From NCBI GenBank assembly GCA_021014325.1, contig CM037464.1, forward strand, positions 5,239,127 through 5,303,126: DNA of 64,000 bases, read 5' to 3'. Of this stretch, positions 54,350 to 63,883 are shown in pieces (the stretch's first letter is position 1; each line of letters starts with the position of its first letter). This DNA comes from Plazaster borealis (Eukaryota; Echinodermata; Asteroidea; Forcipulatida; Labidiasteridae). The notes beneath the pieces are model-generated. The model ran no database searches. It was not told the DNA's origin and was given only the letters and a program-made list of their open reading frames with translations. Made by a program: the position numbers and the translations under genes.

Positions 54350-55015
54350 GGTTGGAGGATTTTGTACAACAATCAGGGAGATATTTTTCACATTCAACAT
54401 CAGTGTTCTCCAACTTTGAAAATTAAAGGTTGGTGCTTGGTGTGGTGAAGCCCCTACGGCGTGGGATCCGGGGCCCGCTCAAGGGCCCCGAGAAAATTTT
54501 TGATCCTAGATGCTCTGTGGTGCATTCTACATGTAAGGTGAATCCTGGCCACTTTCCTCAGACTTTTTTGAGGAAATATTTTTACAGTTTTTAAGAACAC
54601 AAAGTAAAATACTGGTTTTCTAAACACTTACTTGAAATAAAAACCAATTTAATTTATTGGTACCAATTTATCTTAGGCACCCACTAGAGGAAATGTATGT
54701 GTCCGGTAGCCCGACCGCATTTCTTTTTCTTACCTTGTAATTCCGTGCTAGTGTGCTGAAAAAAAAAAAAAGATTTTTTTTTTTTTTTTTTTAAAGCTTG
54801 GCGGCGATTATAAAAGCGTGGCGCGCGCCGCAGAAAGCGTGGCGGTGCGCCACGTCTTTTCTATAGGTTGGAGAACACTGAACATACATGTAATATGAAA
54901 AAAGTTTCCATTAAATCAGGGAGATTATCAAGTCTGTCTATATCAGAACATGGAAAGATTATTTGCAGGGAACTTTCTGCAGGATCAGGTAGAGAGTTGG
55001 CAGCTCTGCATATTG
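54350..55015 (+). repeat. AATCAGGGAGA repeat, copy 3, split by a transposon
   Basis: 54350-54400 plus 54881-55015 together parallel 17525-17735. The middle is the element at 54401-54880. Confidence 0.75.
54401..54880. mobile_element. 480-bp TIR element with readable empty site
   Basis: Ends CAGTGTTCTCCAAC and GTTGGAGAACACTG, perfect 14-base inverted repeats. AACAT stands on both sides (54396-54400 and 54881-54885), and the paralog at 17600 has AACAT once. Interior holds GCGTGGCGCGCGCCGC-type GC-rich and T-rich tracts. The CAGTGTTCTC end looks hAT-like, but the target duplication is 5 bases. No transposase frame. Confidence 0.85.
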
Positions 55016-57805
55016 AAATCAAACCAAGGCAGGAAGGAACAATGTAGTTAAAGCATCTTTCATGTTTTTGGTTTGATGAGTTTCCAGCATTCATGATTGC
55101 TCTAAACGCATGCAGGGAGGGAAACTCGACGGAGATGATGGCTTCATGATAAGGGGCCAAATACGCAGCTTATCTTTAATGAAGCGGCTCTGTGGGTATG
55201 AAGGGAACGTGATTAAATACGCCAGCAGCGGCTGGAGGCTCGGGCTATATTGTTGGACGGTATGATGGCGTTTGAATGGTGCAATTATTGATATTGGAAT
55301 GCTTCTAGCGATTACGACTCGGTGGAATCATAAAACATCTTATCTCATATTTGTGCTGGATTAGTAAACGTTGGGAGTATTATACTGCTCGGTGGTTTTG
55401 TTAGAGCGTGGATACTCTATGGTTGCTGGGATTATTATAAAGAAAACATTGAAGTCTTGTCAAAAAAATTGATCATTTTCAAATCCCATTTCAAGCTTTG
55501 AACACAGGGATGTCATTCAACGAATGTGACATTTCCTGAAAAAATGGATTGCGGGTGTGGATCCCCTTTATTCTAGACCTGGAATCTCATAAAAGAATGG
55601 ATGTTACAATTCAGAGGTTTTTGGACTCTGTGCATCACCATACAGAACTACAGGTTTGGACACAATGTAGACTATTTCTTTCTCCCTTTGGAGGATTGCT
55701 TTTAAAACTTCTTTCAAGAAAATTTGAAGGCCCAAGGAGGTTTTGAGAAAATCCTGGAATCAGGAAAAAAATCCTGACATGAATCATAGCATGCCTGTTA
55801 CACTGTTGACAGACTTGATCAGAGAATTGTCCACTTATATTTGAGAGCATGGGAGTTGAATTTATGTGCAGTTGAACTTTTGGTTTTTGACATTGGGAAA
55901 ATAACATTCTCATACATGATTCACACAACGTATATAATGCAGCAATCTTATTAATTTGTCTCACTTTTATAGACCTGACTGAACGGAACTTTAAAAAATT
56001 ATACCCAAAAAGTAAACACCACAATAATTTTTAAAAGAAGATTGTGACTAAAAAGCAAGACCCAATTTAGCCTTTCGACATTTTTAGATATTCAATTCAA
56101 TAACCACATTGTTAGCATTACAAGAAATTAAGCACATTCCAAGCGTACAATTGTAACAACATAAGGACACAGGTTAGGCCCCTATATCATTGAAGTTTAC
56201 ATTGTCATTCACACACTACAGCTTAAACACTAGCACCTAGTGCGCCTGTGTGTACAGTGGAGTACGTACAAATATTTGGCCGAGGTTATAAATTTTAATT
56301 TCATTCTGCAGTGCTAATAAATCTAGTTTTCATAGTGTTGACTTGACAGCAATCACACCGCGGTGGTGCAATGGCCGTATGATAAAAAAAAATCCATAGC
56401 GCACCATGTAATGCACACATAATAGGATCAATGGGTGACGGTCTGTATTCATGTTGAGGGTACATGTACGCTACACGTATAGTCATTGATTGACTGAATA
56501 TATCGCAGAATACTGGAGTGGTGAGCAGAGTTCACCCCTTTAATGTCAACGTTAGGGGGCCCAGCTTGTTCATTCTGACGGCAACTTTGCTGATTTTTGC
56601 AATTGTTGCCTCCCTGCAAACAGTAGATTAGGAAGTTTACATATATTTTGTTTTCTTCTCATTTGAGTTTCCTATTGAACACTGCTTTTTTAGCGACTCT
56701 GTCAACAACAGTGTTGCATGTGAAGTAGGGCCTTTCCAGTAGATTGCAAAAAAAAAAGGGAATGGATATTATTTTGTACACATTAAACAAATATTTAAAC
56801 AAGGAAATGAGTTCACATTTCACGTACATAACTGTACAATAAGGTTTAGTGAACGACACGTACATAATTTGTAGTCATTGATTGACTGAATACACTTTAT
56901 GTAGCATTAGAACACATGTCATTTGTGGAGTTTCTGTGTTTAATGTCAAAGTTAAAGAGATGACCTCATTCAATATTTAGTTTAAATAAGGTGTTGATCC
57001 CGAGGTACTCTGAACTCAAACTGTACTGACAACAACTCATACATGTATCTATAGGCTACATGGATATATTATAAAATTTGTACAGATGCTAAGCTGGAAA
57101 TAAGATGGTATACACATGTAACCTTCTCCTTACAGGCCTAAAATACGTACTACCAGTGCTAGTGCATTATAAAGTATTTCATGTCAATATGACTTTTAAA
57201 TGAGAAACATCTTCCTTTTGAAACCTCTAACTCTGGGGGTGCAGGGAAATAATTATTTCACCCTGTAAATTATATCACTGTTGATAAGTTGGAAAGTTTT
57301 TTCCTGTAAAACTTGTGTTTCTTACTCATTGATTTAACTTTCCAGAAAGAATTTGACCTCCAGGCTTCTTTGACATTGGCCTCTGAATGGTAAGCTTAAA
57401 ATTCAGTCTTCAGAGGTTGTATTTTTATTCATCAGTTACTTAACGGGTGCTCAGTATGAAGTTCTTAAAGCTATCATCTCCATTACTGGCTGACGGTTTC
57501 TGATACAAGTAGAACAACCTCCGATACATGTAGTTCTACTGTACTAGCACGACTACAACAAGTACATACACAAAGGAGTACATGTACACAAACGAGCAAA
57601 ATGCACGTCACAGTCAGGAAAATGGTCACAAGAATAAGATTCAGAGCCGAACGCCACTTCTCATTATCACAAAAAGTCTGAAATTTACAATTTGTCATAT
57701 ACTTTTGGGGTCATGATGAATGAATAAGTGGTCAGATTTGACATCTTTCCCAAAATCAGCAGTGTGCCAACAGCTAGCTGGAACGTTGAGACCAATTTGA
57801 AGAAC
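55016..57805. other. Intron 1 sequence, low in recognisable repeats
   Basis: 55050-55420 is less AT-rich (CCAGCAGCGGCTGGAGGCTC) and may be a conserved non-coding block. GATTGACTGAATA occurs at both 56488 and 56880. The 129-codon minus frame at 55635-56024 has no domain, many Cys and no splice context. I do not call it a gene. Confidence 0.35.
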
Positions 57806-58140
57806 CCACTCCGCGGCAGTGAAGTTATTAAAGAGAAGTCCCCCCGATCCACTAAGCGAAAGTAGTACTCGGTAGTAGTCCCGACCGATTTCCTACCTTC
57901 TGCCCAGGTAGTACACTACAATACATGTACAAGGAGTTAAGAAGCAGGACACAGTGAACTTTTCAGAACTTGGTAGTCTCCCGAATTCCAAAATTTACTC
58001 TGCGGTAGTAGAATATAGCAAGACAAGTTCTCAAAGACAAAGAACAAAAATCTACACAGCAAAGTATGGTGTTACCGCAAGCCGAATATACATCGAATCG
58101 ACACCTCACTATGCACAATGCCTCAAATCCTATACATGTA
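57806..58140 (+). repeat. CTCCGCGGCAGTGAAGTT repeat, copy 2
   Basis: Parallels 5506-5850. Carries the extra segment GTACACTACAATACATGTAC that copy 1 lacks. Confidence 0.7.
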
Positions 58141-58570
58141 CAGCTAGCAGGAAGGTTTCACTGTACACTACTAGTTTTTCGTGTACTTGTATATGTATCT
58201 CCAACATGCTCCAACTGTTTAAAACTGACCTTTTGCAATGTGATGTTGCTGTTGTGTTGTTAATATTTTAAATGCATTTATTAATTTATGTTGGCTATAC
58301 TTACTAGTAAAACTTAAAAGTAGGATACACCACATGTAACCATTGAAGTAGAAAATAAACTACAAAGGCTAAACATGAAGTATGACAGCATGTATGTATT
58401 TTATTGTAATATTCATTTTTTAGAATTAGCGTCTAGGCCTATATTTATAAAATATTTAATTTAATAATATTTTGTTCAGAGGAGTTTAACTATAAAAGTT
58501 AACCAACTCATCTAAAATAAGATTCAAAGCTAGTAAACAATCACAAGCATGACAAGGTTTGAACAAGTAC
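58141..58570. other. AT-rich sequence downstream of exon 1
   Basis: No gene or repeat partner was recognised. Confidence 0.4.
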
Positions 58571-58781
58571 AATGCCCATAATCGACATTCATTTTGAGCC
58601 CACTCACCCACGGGCCCATCCCAGGATCACGCTCTGTCAAGAGAGCAAGGACCCGAACCAAGTCGACCCGAAAGAGGCCCGCCCCATCCTTACAACATTC
58701 ACACCGTGTATTGCAATTTGCATTGCACGGTCGAAAACATTCTTTTCCCCTGGCCCCCCGCAGGCTTTTATTATTGCTTAC

Positions 58782-58818
58782 CCATAGCGCCTCTCGGAGA
58801 TTCAGTCACCTCCGGCAT
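58782..58818 (-). CDS. Dystrobrevin candidate exon 1 (start codon)
   Basis: On the minus strand ATG opens MPEVTESPRGAM plus one base, and ends at G|GTAAGC. The donor phase (one base) is exactly that needed by exon 2, giving Gly13 (GGG). The ATG has G at -3 and sits in the only clearly GC-rich block (58590-58930) near the gene's expected 5' end. The peptide itself is not recognisable, so the call rests on phase, signals and context. A different upstream exon, or translation from Met37 in exon 2, remains possible. Confidence 0.55.
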
Positions 58819-59060
58819 TGCTCAGTCGTCTCTCTGGCAAATTCCTCCAACAGGCAGACCACTTTTTGTGACCAAAAAACTCCGGATAGGTGCTCAGTTC
58901 TCTGTCAAAATCCGTGCATAATTTCGTCCAAGGTTGACTTCTACAGTGAACTAGCTATAGCGTAAAACGGTACACAGGACGCACAGTTAAAAACAGCTCG
59001 CTCTTCCGTGCATAAACATTGCATTACAGGCGAAGTCAGCGACACTTTATTAGTTATAGC
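58819..59060 (-). promoter_or_regulatory. Putative dystrobrevin 5' UTR and promoter
   Basis: Non-repetitive sequence, partly GC-rich, immediately before the proposed start. No TATA box is in a convincing place. Its position between repeats on both sides and the CTCF-like site just upstream support a regulatory role. Inference. Confidence 0.35.
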
Positions 59061-59072
59061 GCCCTCTAGTGT
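59059..59072 (-). promoter_or_regulatory. CTCF-like site upstream of dystrobrevin
   Basis: GCGCCCTCTAGTGT is the complement of a 13-of-14 match to CCASYAGRKGGCRS. It lies about 240 bases upstream of the proposed start codon, between dystrobrevin and the TRIM-like gene. Confidence 0.4.
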
Positions 59073-59261
59073 CATGTTTATTTTATAAAAAATGATTTTT
59101 TTTTTTCACAGATGTGCTTAGCTTTATTTTTTTATACGCAAGCACCTATTTAGATCATAACTCATAAGAAGTCATTTCTTACTGCCAACAATTATTTAAT
59201 ATAATAAACTTATTTCCAGCGATGCCCAAAACATTGTAACAGTCATGAAACATGCACAAAA
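59073..59261. other. AT-rich intergenic sequence
   Basis: T-runs around 59095-59140. No feature was recognised. Confidence 0.4.
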
Positions 59262-59420
59262 TAGTTAATGGCCTGACGTTTCGACCCTATAGCAGCGTCT
59301 TTCTCGAAGGCTAAAAAAGACTCAGCTATAATAGGGTCGAAACGTCAGGCCGATTTTCATTTATACCATAGTTCCTTTTGGTTGGTAAGCGGTTGTCAAC
59401 AGCTAATTATATTTTTCTCT
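59262..59420 (+). mobile_element. Retroelement-like terminus with inverted end
   Basis: GGCCTGACGTTTCGACCCTA (59270-59289) and TAGGGTCGAAACGTCAGGCC (59332-59351) are perfect inverse copies. After the second comes TTCCTTTTGGTTGGTAAGC as in 7335-7490. So one terminus is duplicated head to head. Confidence 0.6.
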
Positions 59421-59634
59421 GTCATGAAACATGTAACCATCTCAGATAACTTAGAGGCACGGCGGCCTTTTTTAAAGACAGTGCAAGGAGAGGATATTGG
59501 ACTTGGCCGGCAATTATGACACTCGCCTCTGTAAAAAGTATAGGCCTAGGATGTAGTTCTCTTTCCCTACAGTACTAGTACTTCGCCTAAGATATCCTCT
59601 TCAAGAAAGTTTGATCTGCAATGAGCCCCCCCCC

Positions 59635-60180
59635 CTTTTTGGCGAAAACTGTAAAATAGCGGACCGTGTTCTGTCATGAAAGTACACAAAAACTACACAG
59701 TTTCAAGGGATATTAAGGATCATTATTATCTTCTTTTAATAAAACAAACGATTTTTGAATAATGGAAAAATATTTTTAAAATACGGTGGTTTTTGTGTAA
59801 TTTCATGACAGAACACGGTCCGCTATTTTGTAAAAACCAATTTTTTTTACTCCACACTCTACTGGTTGTATTTCAAGGGGCAAATTTATGTTTAAAAAGA
59901 AATCACTACTCACTAATTATACAAAACAAATTGTTTCTGTTTTGTTGAACAACTCTTGAAAAAGATAAGAAGCAATTCCAAAAAGCAAAACTGTGAGAGA
60001 TTTGAAGGCAATACAGTGGTCCGATGGCCACATGCCGGGAAAGAAAATTTGAAAAGTATAGTGTTATAACGATTCACATCAATATCCCTTGAAATGTGTT
60101 TTTTGTGTAATGACAGAACACGGTCCGCCATTTTGTCGAACCAAAATGTTTGACTCCACAAAATGGCGGACCGTAAGCTC
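59635..60180. mobile_element. Foldback repeat with CGGACCGTGTTCTGTCATGA arms
   Basis: TAGCGGACCGTGTTCTGTCA (59657) and TGACAGAACACGGTCCGC (59805) are inverse, and another ACAGAACACGGTCCGCCATT is at 60113 with AAATGGCGGACCG at 60163. Several nested copies of one inverted-end family. Confidence 0.65.
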
Positions 60181-60350
60181 CGCTGGGTATTTATGCGGAT
60201 TTAAAAAAAGATCACTAGGCCTACTCACTATTTACAAAAAAGTGTAGCTGATTTTATTGAACAACTCTTGAAAAGGATAATGAGCAATTCCAAACAGCAA
60301 AATTGTGAGAGATTTGAAGGCAACAGGGGTCCGCTGGCCAAATGCCAATT
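59895..60350 (+). repeat. Direct duplication of about 310 bp
   Basis: GAACAACTCTTGAAAAAGAT...GTGAGAGATTTGAAGGCAA at 59945-60030 recurs at 60259-60345 with about ten percent differences. Confidence 0.75.
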
Positions 60351-60399
60351 AAAATTGAGATGTTAACTTTGCATCAAGATAAACAATAGTATTTTTTTA

Positions 60400-60475
60400 A
60401 TTACCCATACACCGATGTGTGTTAAGCACTTAAGTACCAAGGCAAAGGTCGTTGGTTCGAATCCCATCCGAGTTA
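60400..60475 (+). repeat. tRNA-like T-arm remnant
   Basis: AGGTCGTTGGTTCGAATCCC carries a box B. The D-arm side is only loosely tRNA-like. Joins directly to the following TIR element. Confidence 0.4.
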
Positions 60476-60524
60476 TAATAGTATACGCGAGGACTCGGGA
60501 AAATACTAAGTTTAGATACAGTGC

Positions 60525-60901
60525 TTAAAGGCACTGAACACGTTTGGTAATAATTGTCAAAGACCAGTGTTCTCACTTGGTGTATCCCAACTATACATAA
60601 AATAACAAGTCTGTGAAAATTTGGGCTCAATTGGTCATCGAAGTTGCAAGAAAATGATGAAAGAAAAAACACCCTTGTTGTACAAATTTGTGTGCTTTCA
60701 GATAGGAATAAAAACTTCTTGCAAGAAGTTTTTATTATTTTAGTGAGAAATTACCTCTTTCTCAAAAAGCTACGTTACTTCAGAGGGAGTCGTTTCTCAC
60801 AATGTTTTATACTATCAAGAGCTCTCCGTTGCTCGTTACCAAGTCAGTTTTTATGCTAATATACATTTTGAGTAATTACCAAACACGTACAGTGCCTTTA
60901 A
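60525..60901. mobile_element. TTAAAGGCACTGAACAC TIR element, copy 2
   Basis: TTAAAGGCACTGAACACGTT to AACACGTACAGTGCCTTTAA. Inside, ACTTCTTGCAAGAAGT is a central palindrome. Same family as 21421-21757, other orientation. Confidence 0.85.
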
Positions 60902-61040
60902 AGGCACCATAAAGTATTTCTGGACTTAGTTGACTTCGTCTGAATAAAGCTCTGCAGAATTGGTTAGGTACTGGACTCACATGAGTACTAAATTTAGTCT
61001 AATTCAAAATCAATTCATTTGACAGAGGCCGAGACGTTAT

Positions 61041-61735
61041 CACATGATGTGGTACATCTTGACTGAGAACCAATCAGACACAGCCAAAAGAAATGCTCAC
61101 ATGATGTGGTACATCTTGACTGAGAACCAATCAGACACAGCCAAATGCTCACATGATGTGGTACATCTTGACTGAGAACCAATCAGACACAGCCAAATGC
61201 TCACATGATGTGGTACATCTTGACTGAGAATCCATCAGACACAGCCAAATGCTCACATGATGTGGTACATCTTGACTGAGAATCCATCAGACACAGCCAA
61301 ATGCTTACAATCATGATGTGGTACATCTTGACTGAGAATCAATCAGACACAGCCAAAAGAAATGCTCACATGATGTGGTACATCTTGACTGAGAACCAAT
61401 CAGACACAGCCAAACGCTCACATGATGTGGTGCATCTTGACTGAGAATCCATCAGACACAGCCAAATGCTCACATGATGTGGTACATCTTGACTGAGAAC
61501 CAATCAGACACAGCCAAAAGAAATGCTCACATGATGTGGTACATCTTGACTGAGAACCAATCAGACACAGCCAAATGCTCACATGATGTGGTACATCTTG
61601 ACTGAGAACCAATCAGACACAGCCAAATTCTCACATGATGTGGTGCATCTTGACTGAGAACCAATCAGATACAGGCAAATGCTCACATGATGTGGTACAT
61701 CTTGACTGAGAACCAATCAGACACAGCCAAATGCT
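61041..61735 (-). repeat. 52-bp minisatellite made of the TRIM gene's last codons
   Basis: Thirteen units start at about 61041, 61098, 61150, 61202, 61254, 61310, 61367, 61419, 61471, 61528, 61580, 61632 and 61684. Most are exactly 52 bases; variants of 56-57 carry an added AAGAA-like piece. On the minus strand each unit reads HLAVSDWFSVKMYHIM and TGA, or a one-step variant (SDGFSVKMHHIM in one). The rightmost unit is the gene's own 3' coding end. Unit length is not a multiple of three and every unit has the stop, so the array is 3' UTR or flank, not added protein. Confidence 0.92.
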
Positions 61736-62296
61736 CCCCATCAGCCGTCAATGCTATCCCTTGTGGTCTATACAGACCATGTGCAATACATTCAAGGAAT
61801 TTACCATCATGGTTATAGTGATGAACGTGTCCATTCTGTGGACCATTGTCCATTCCGATGTAGATTCCCGACTCGTCACTACAGACACCTGTGCAGTGTG
61901 ACACCCCGTAACCTCCGACCTTTGGTTTGATGGTGATTAATGTCGCCCCGTTGCTATCAACAACATCAACGTCCTCTCTCCAATTACTAACCAGGAATCG
62001 ATCATCGCCAAGGAGGGCTATGTACTGTGGTTCAAGCCGGACTGGTATGATGCCTAGAAGGGTACCATCTGCTGGGTTGTGCTCGGTCAGAACAAATCTA
62101 GTCGCATCCCCAATGACCAAAGTTCCATCCTTCTTGACTGTCATGCTCCAGAGATCAACTGCCGTTCCATCAATCTTGCTCGAAGGTAATGTGGGGAAGT
62201 CGAAGGCTAGGGTGCTGTCATTGTTGAAGACTTTTACGAGATTAGTGCTGTCTACCACCGCGACTCGGTCGTTGATAACTTGGAGATCACGTGGAT
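61683..62296 (-). CDS. TRIM/NHL-type protein, exon 2
   Basis: Acceptor GTTTTCAG is followed by two bases finishing His330, 203 codons and TGA at 61685-61683. It encodes the C-terminal beta-propeller-like half: RDLQVINDRVAVVDSTN, SKIDGTAVDLWSMTVKKDG and YRPQGIALTADGEHLAVSDW are NHL-style strands. Such propellers bind RNA or protein in TRIM2/3/32/71-type proteins. The chain ends in VKMYHIM, shorter than a full sixth blade would be. Together with exon 1 it gives 533 residues. The region downstream is the 52-bp minisatellite built from these last codons. Confidence 0.88.
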
Positions 62297-62895
62297 CTGA
62301 AAACAAGTTCATAAAGTTCAATTGGGTTACAGTAAAATGTGTTAGCAAAAATATATGTGAGTAAACAATTCATATTAACGGAACTAATGCTATGAACTAA
62401 ACGTAGGTAAACACAGCGTTTTTATAATAAGGTATAAATAAATTGATTAAATGAAAAAAAGGTGTCTGAATTGCTAACTAGCCCAGTTGTTTTTTGAACT
62501 TTAATGAAACAATAAGTGGGGTGTTATAAGTGATGTTTGAAGCTTTGCACAGTATGGAAAGTAAGAAGTGACTATAACTAGTAAACTTGCGGGTATAACC
62601 ATGTGTAAATCTCTTTTGGGAGGAGTGTTGGCTCTGAAAAGAACCAGTGCGGTCTTGACGTTTCGAACAGTATACTCTGCTTGTCTTCATTCTCCTGCAT
62701 GAAGACGAACAGAGTTCAAAACGTCAAGACCATACCGGCTCTTTGCAGAGCCAACACTACCCCCTCCGCAAAAGAGATTTACACATGGTTGTATGTGCAC
62801 AATTTTACTAATTGTTACTTCTTAGGGTGATACAATGCGAAGCAGGGTGTTCAAAAAGACACACCTCTGGCTGAGGAATATCATGTCAGACTTAC
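62297..62895 (-). other. Intron of the TRIM-like gene (599 bp)
   Basis: GTAAGTCTGA at the 5' end and CTTGTTTTCAG at the 3' end. Its only large content is the inverted repeat at 62568-62790 plus a GTTCAAAAAGACACACCTCT relic of the GGACACCC repeat near 62848. Confidence 0.85.
62568..62790. mobile_element. Inverted repeat inside the TRIM gene intron
   Basis: ACCATGTGTAAATCTCTTTT, GAGTGTTGGCTCTGAAAAG and TCTTGACGTTTCGAA at the left are repeated in inverse at 62708-62790 (AACGTCAAGACCATACC; GCAGAGCCAACACT; AGATTTACACATGGTTGTA). The centre has a GAAGACGAACAGAG piece. Same family as 50490-50710, here head to head. Confidence 0.7.
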
Positions 62896-63883
62896 GGCTT
62901 TGCATTGGAACGGAGCGTGTTTGGTACCCCTCCATGTTACAGACGACCAAACGTTTATTGTTGGAGTCAGCCAAATGGATCTCATCTGGGATTGAAAAAA
63001 CGCTACGTACGCAACTGAACTCTCCAGGACCACTTCCCTGTTCACCAAATGTCAAGGCAAGCTTCCACCTTCCCTTCAGTTCCAACTGGCCCAGGTTGAT
63101 GTTACTTTGACCATAATCAAATCTCACGCAAGATAATTTGCTATCAATCTGAGGTAGGTCTTGACTGGTCAGTGACTCCAACTCTTTAGTGATACTTGGG
63201 TAGAGGATCAGGAATGCTTCATCGGTCAGGGTACGGGAAGCAGCTCTTGCTGACCTTAGAGAATGTTGCATCTTCTGTGAGATCGTGGTCACAGCCTGTT
63301 TATGTTCATCAAGCTTAGTGCTGCGGTCTTTCTGGATGTCTCTAATTTCGGCGATTATACGGCTCTCATGGGCGTTTAGTTCGTCTTTGACTTCATTTGC
63401 TCTGATCTTGACATCTCCGATGGTTCTTTCAACTGCAAAGTCAAGTTTGTCTTTAATCGTGCAGGCAGTGGCTGAGGACAGGTTTAGATCTTGTACAATG
63501 TTTTCAAGAGGGCTGAAGAATTTTGACAAAGACTGTTTGAAGCTCACTGAAGCTTCGGTGCAATCGATGAACTCATGCTCTGGATGACAGTGATCAGTTT
63601 CCGAGCACTTTTGGCAAATCAGCCTGTCACAAGTTGTACAATACAACTGCAGGACCTGGTCAACATGGCTGCGGCATTTTGAGCGATGTTGCTGTTGTTT
63701 GATTGGGTCTGCAGTCTGTAGAACGTCAGCCACTGAATGGCTCGAGGTTGCAGCGATTCGCTGGTGTATCTTGCAACAGTTAGTGCAGATGTTTTGTTTG
63801 CAGTCGAGACAGCGGTAGGCGGCCACTTTCTTCTCCTCGTCACACACTTCACAGACTGGTGGTTGTTCAAAAGATGATGCCAT
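62896..63883 (-). CDS. TRIM/NHL-type protein without RING, exon 1
   Basis: Begins MASSFEQPPVCEVCDEEKK (A at -3, G at +4) and ends at AGCC|GTAAGT, phase 1, matching exon 2. B-box 1-like zinc ligands: Cys11, 14, 25, 28, 33, 36, His40, 49. B-box 2: Cys70, His73, Cys82, 85, 90, 93, His98, His103. Coiled coil about 110-215. First NHL repeat about 276-318 (FGEQGSGPGEFSCVRSVF). No RING precedes B-box 1, so it is probably not an E3 ligase by itself; it may be a scaffold or partner. Such genes are strongly expanded in echinoderms and other marine invertebrates. An upstream exon with a RING beyond 63884 cannot be fully excluded, but the start looks genuine. Confidence 0.9.

Larger units (their letters stand above)
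10918..58818 (-). other. Dystrobrevin gene, 5' part (five exons, continues left)
   Basis: Dystrobrevin is the dystrophin-related scaffold of the dystrophin-glycoprotein complex at the inner face of the muscle and neural cell membrane. Read on the minus strand, five exons join with matching phases: 58818-58782, 28544-28440, 24649-24569, 18570-18357 and 11003-10918. They total 523 nt, giving 174 residues plus a split codon. Residues 37-174 align from memory with vertebrate alpha-dystrobrevin from its second Met (M-A-[E/D]-R-R-Q-L) to KIMDKLR. The EF-hand remainder, ZZ finger and coiled coils are not in the window. Introns are about 30.2, 3.8, 6.0 and 7.4 kb, and the last visible one exceeds 10.9 kb. 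Confidence 0.88.

Noticed and set aside
55635..56024. 129-codon minus frame as a Cys-rich protein
   Set aside because: No recognised spacing of cysteines, no signal peptide, no splice context; AT-rich like the surrounding intron.
58572..58965. Plus-strand frames of 71-123 codons in the GC-rich block
   Set aside because: They are antisense to the proposed dystrobrevin exon 1 and 5' UTR and carry no domain; the GC content alone explains the openness.
61418..61612. 64-codon minus frame over the minisatellite as a separate small gene
   Set aside because: It only reads through tandem copies of the TRIM gene's last codons in shifted frames.
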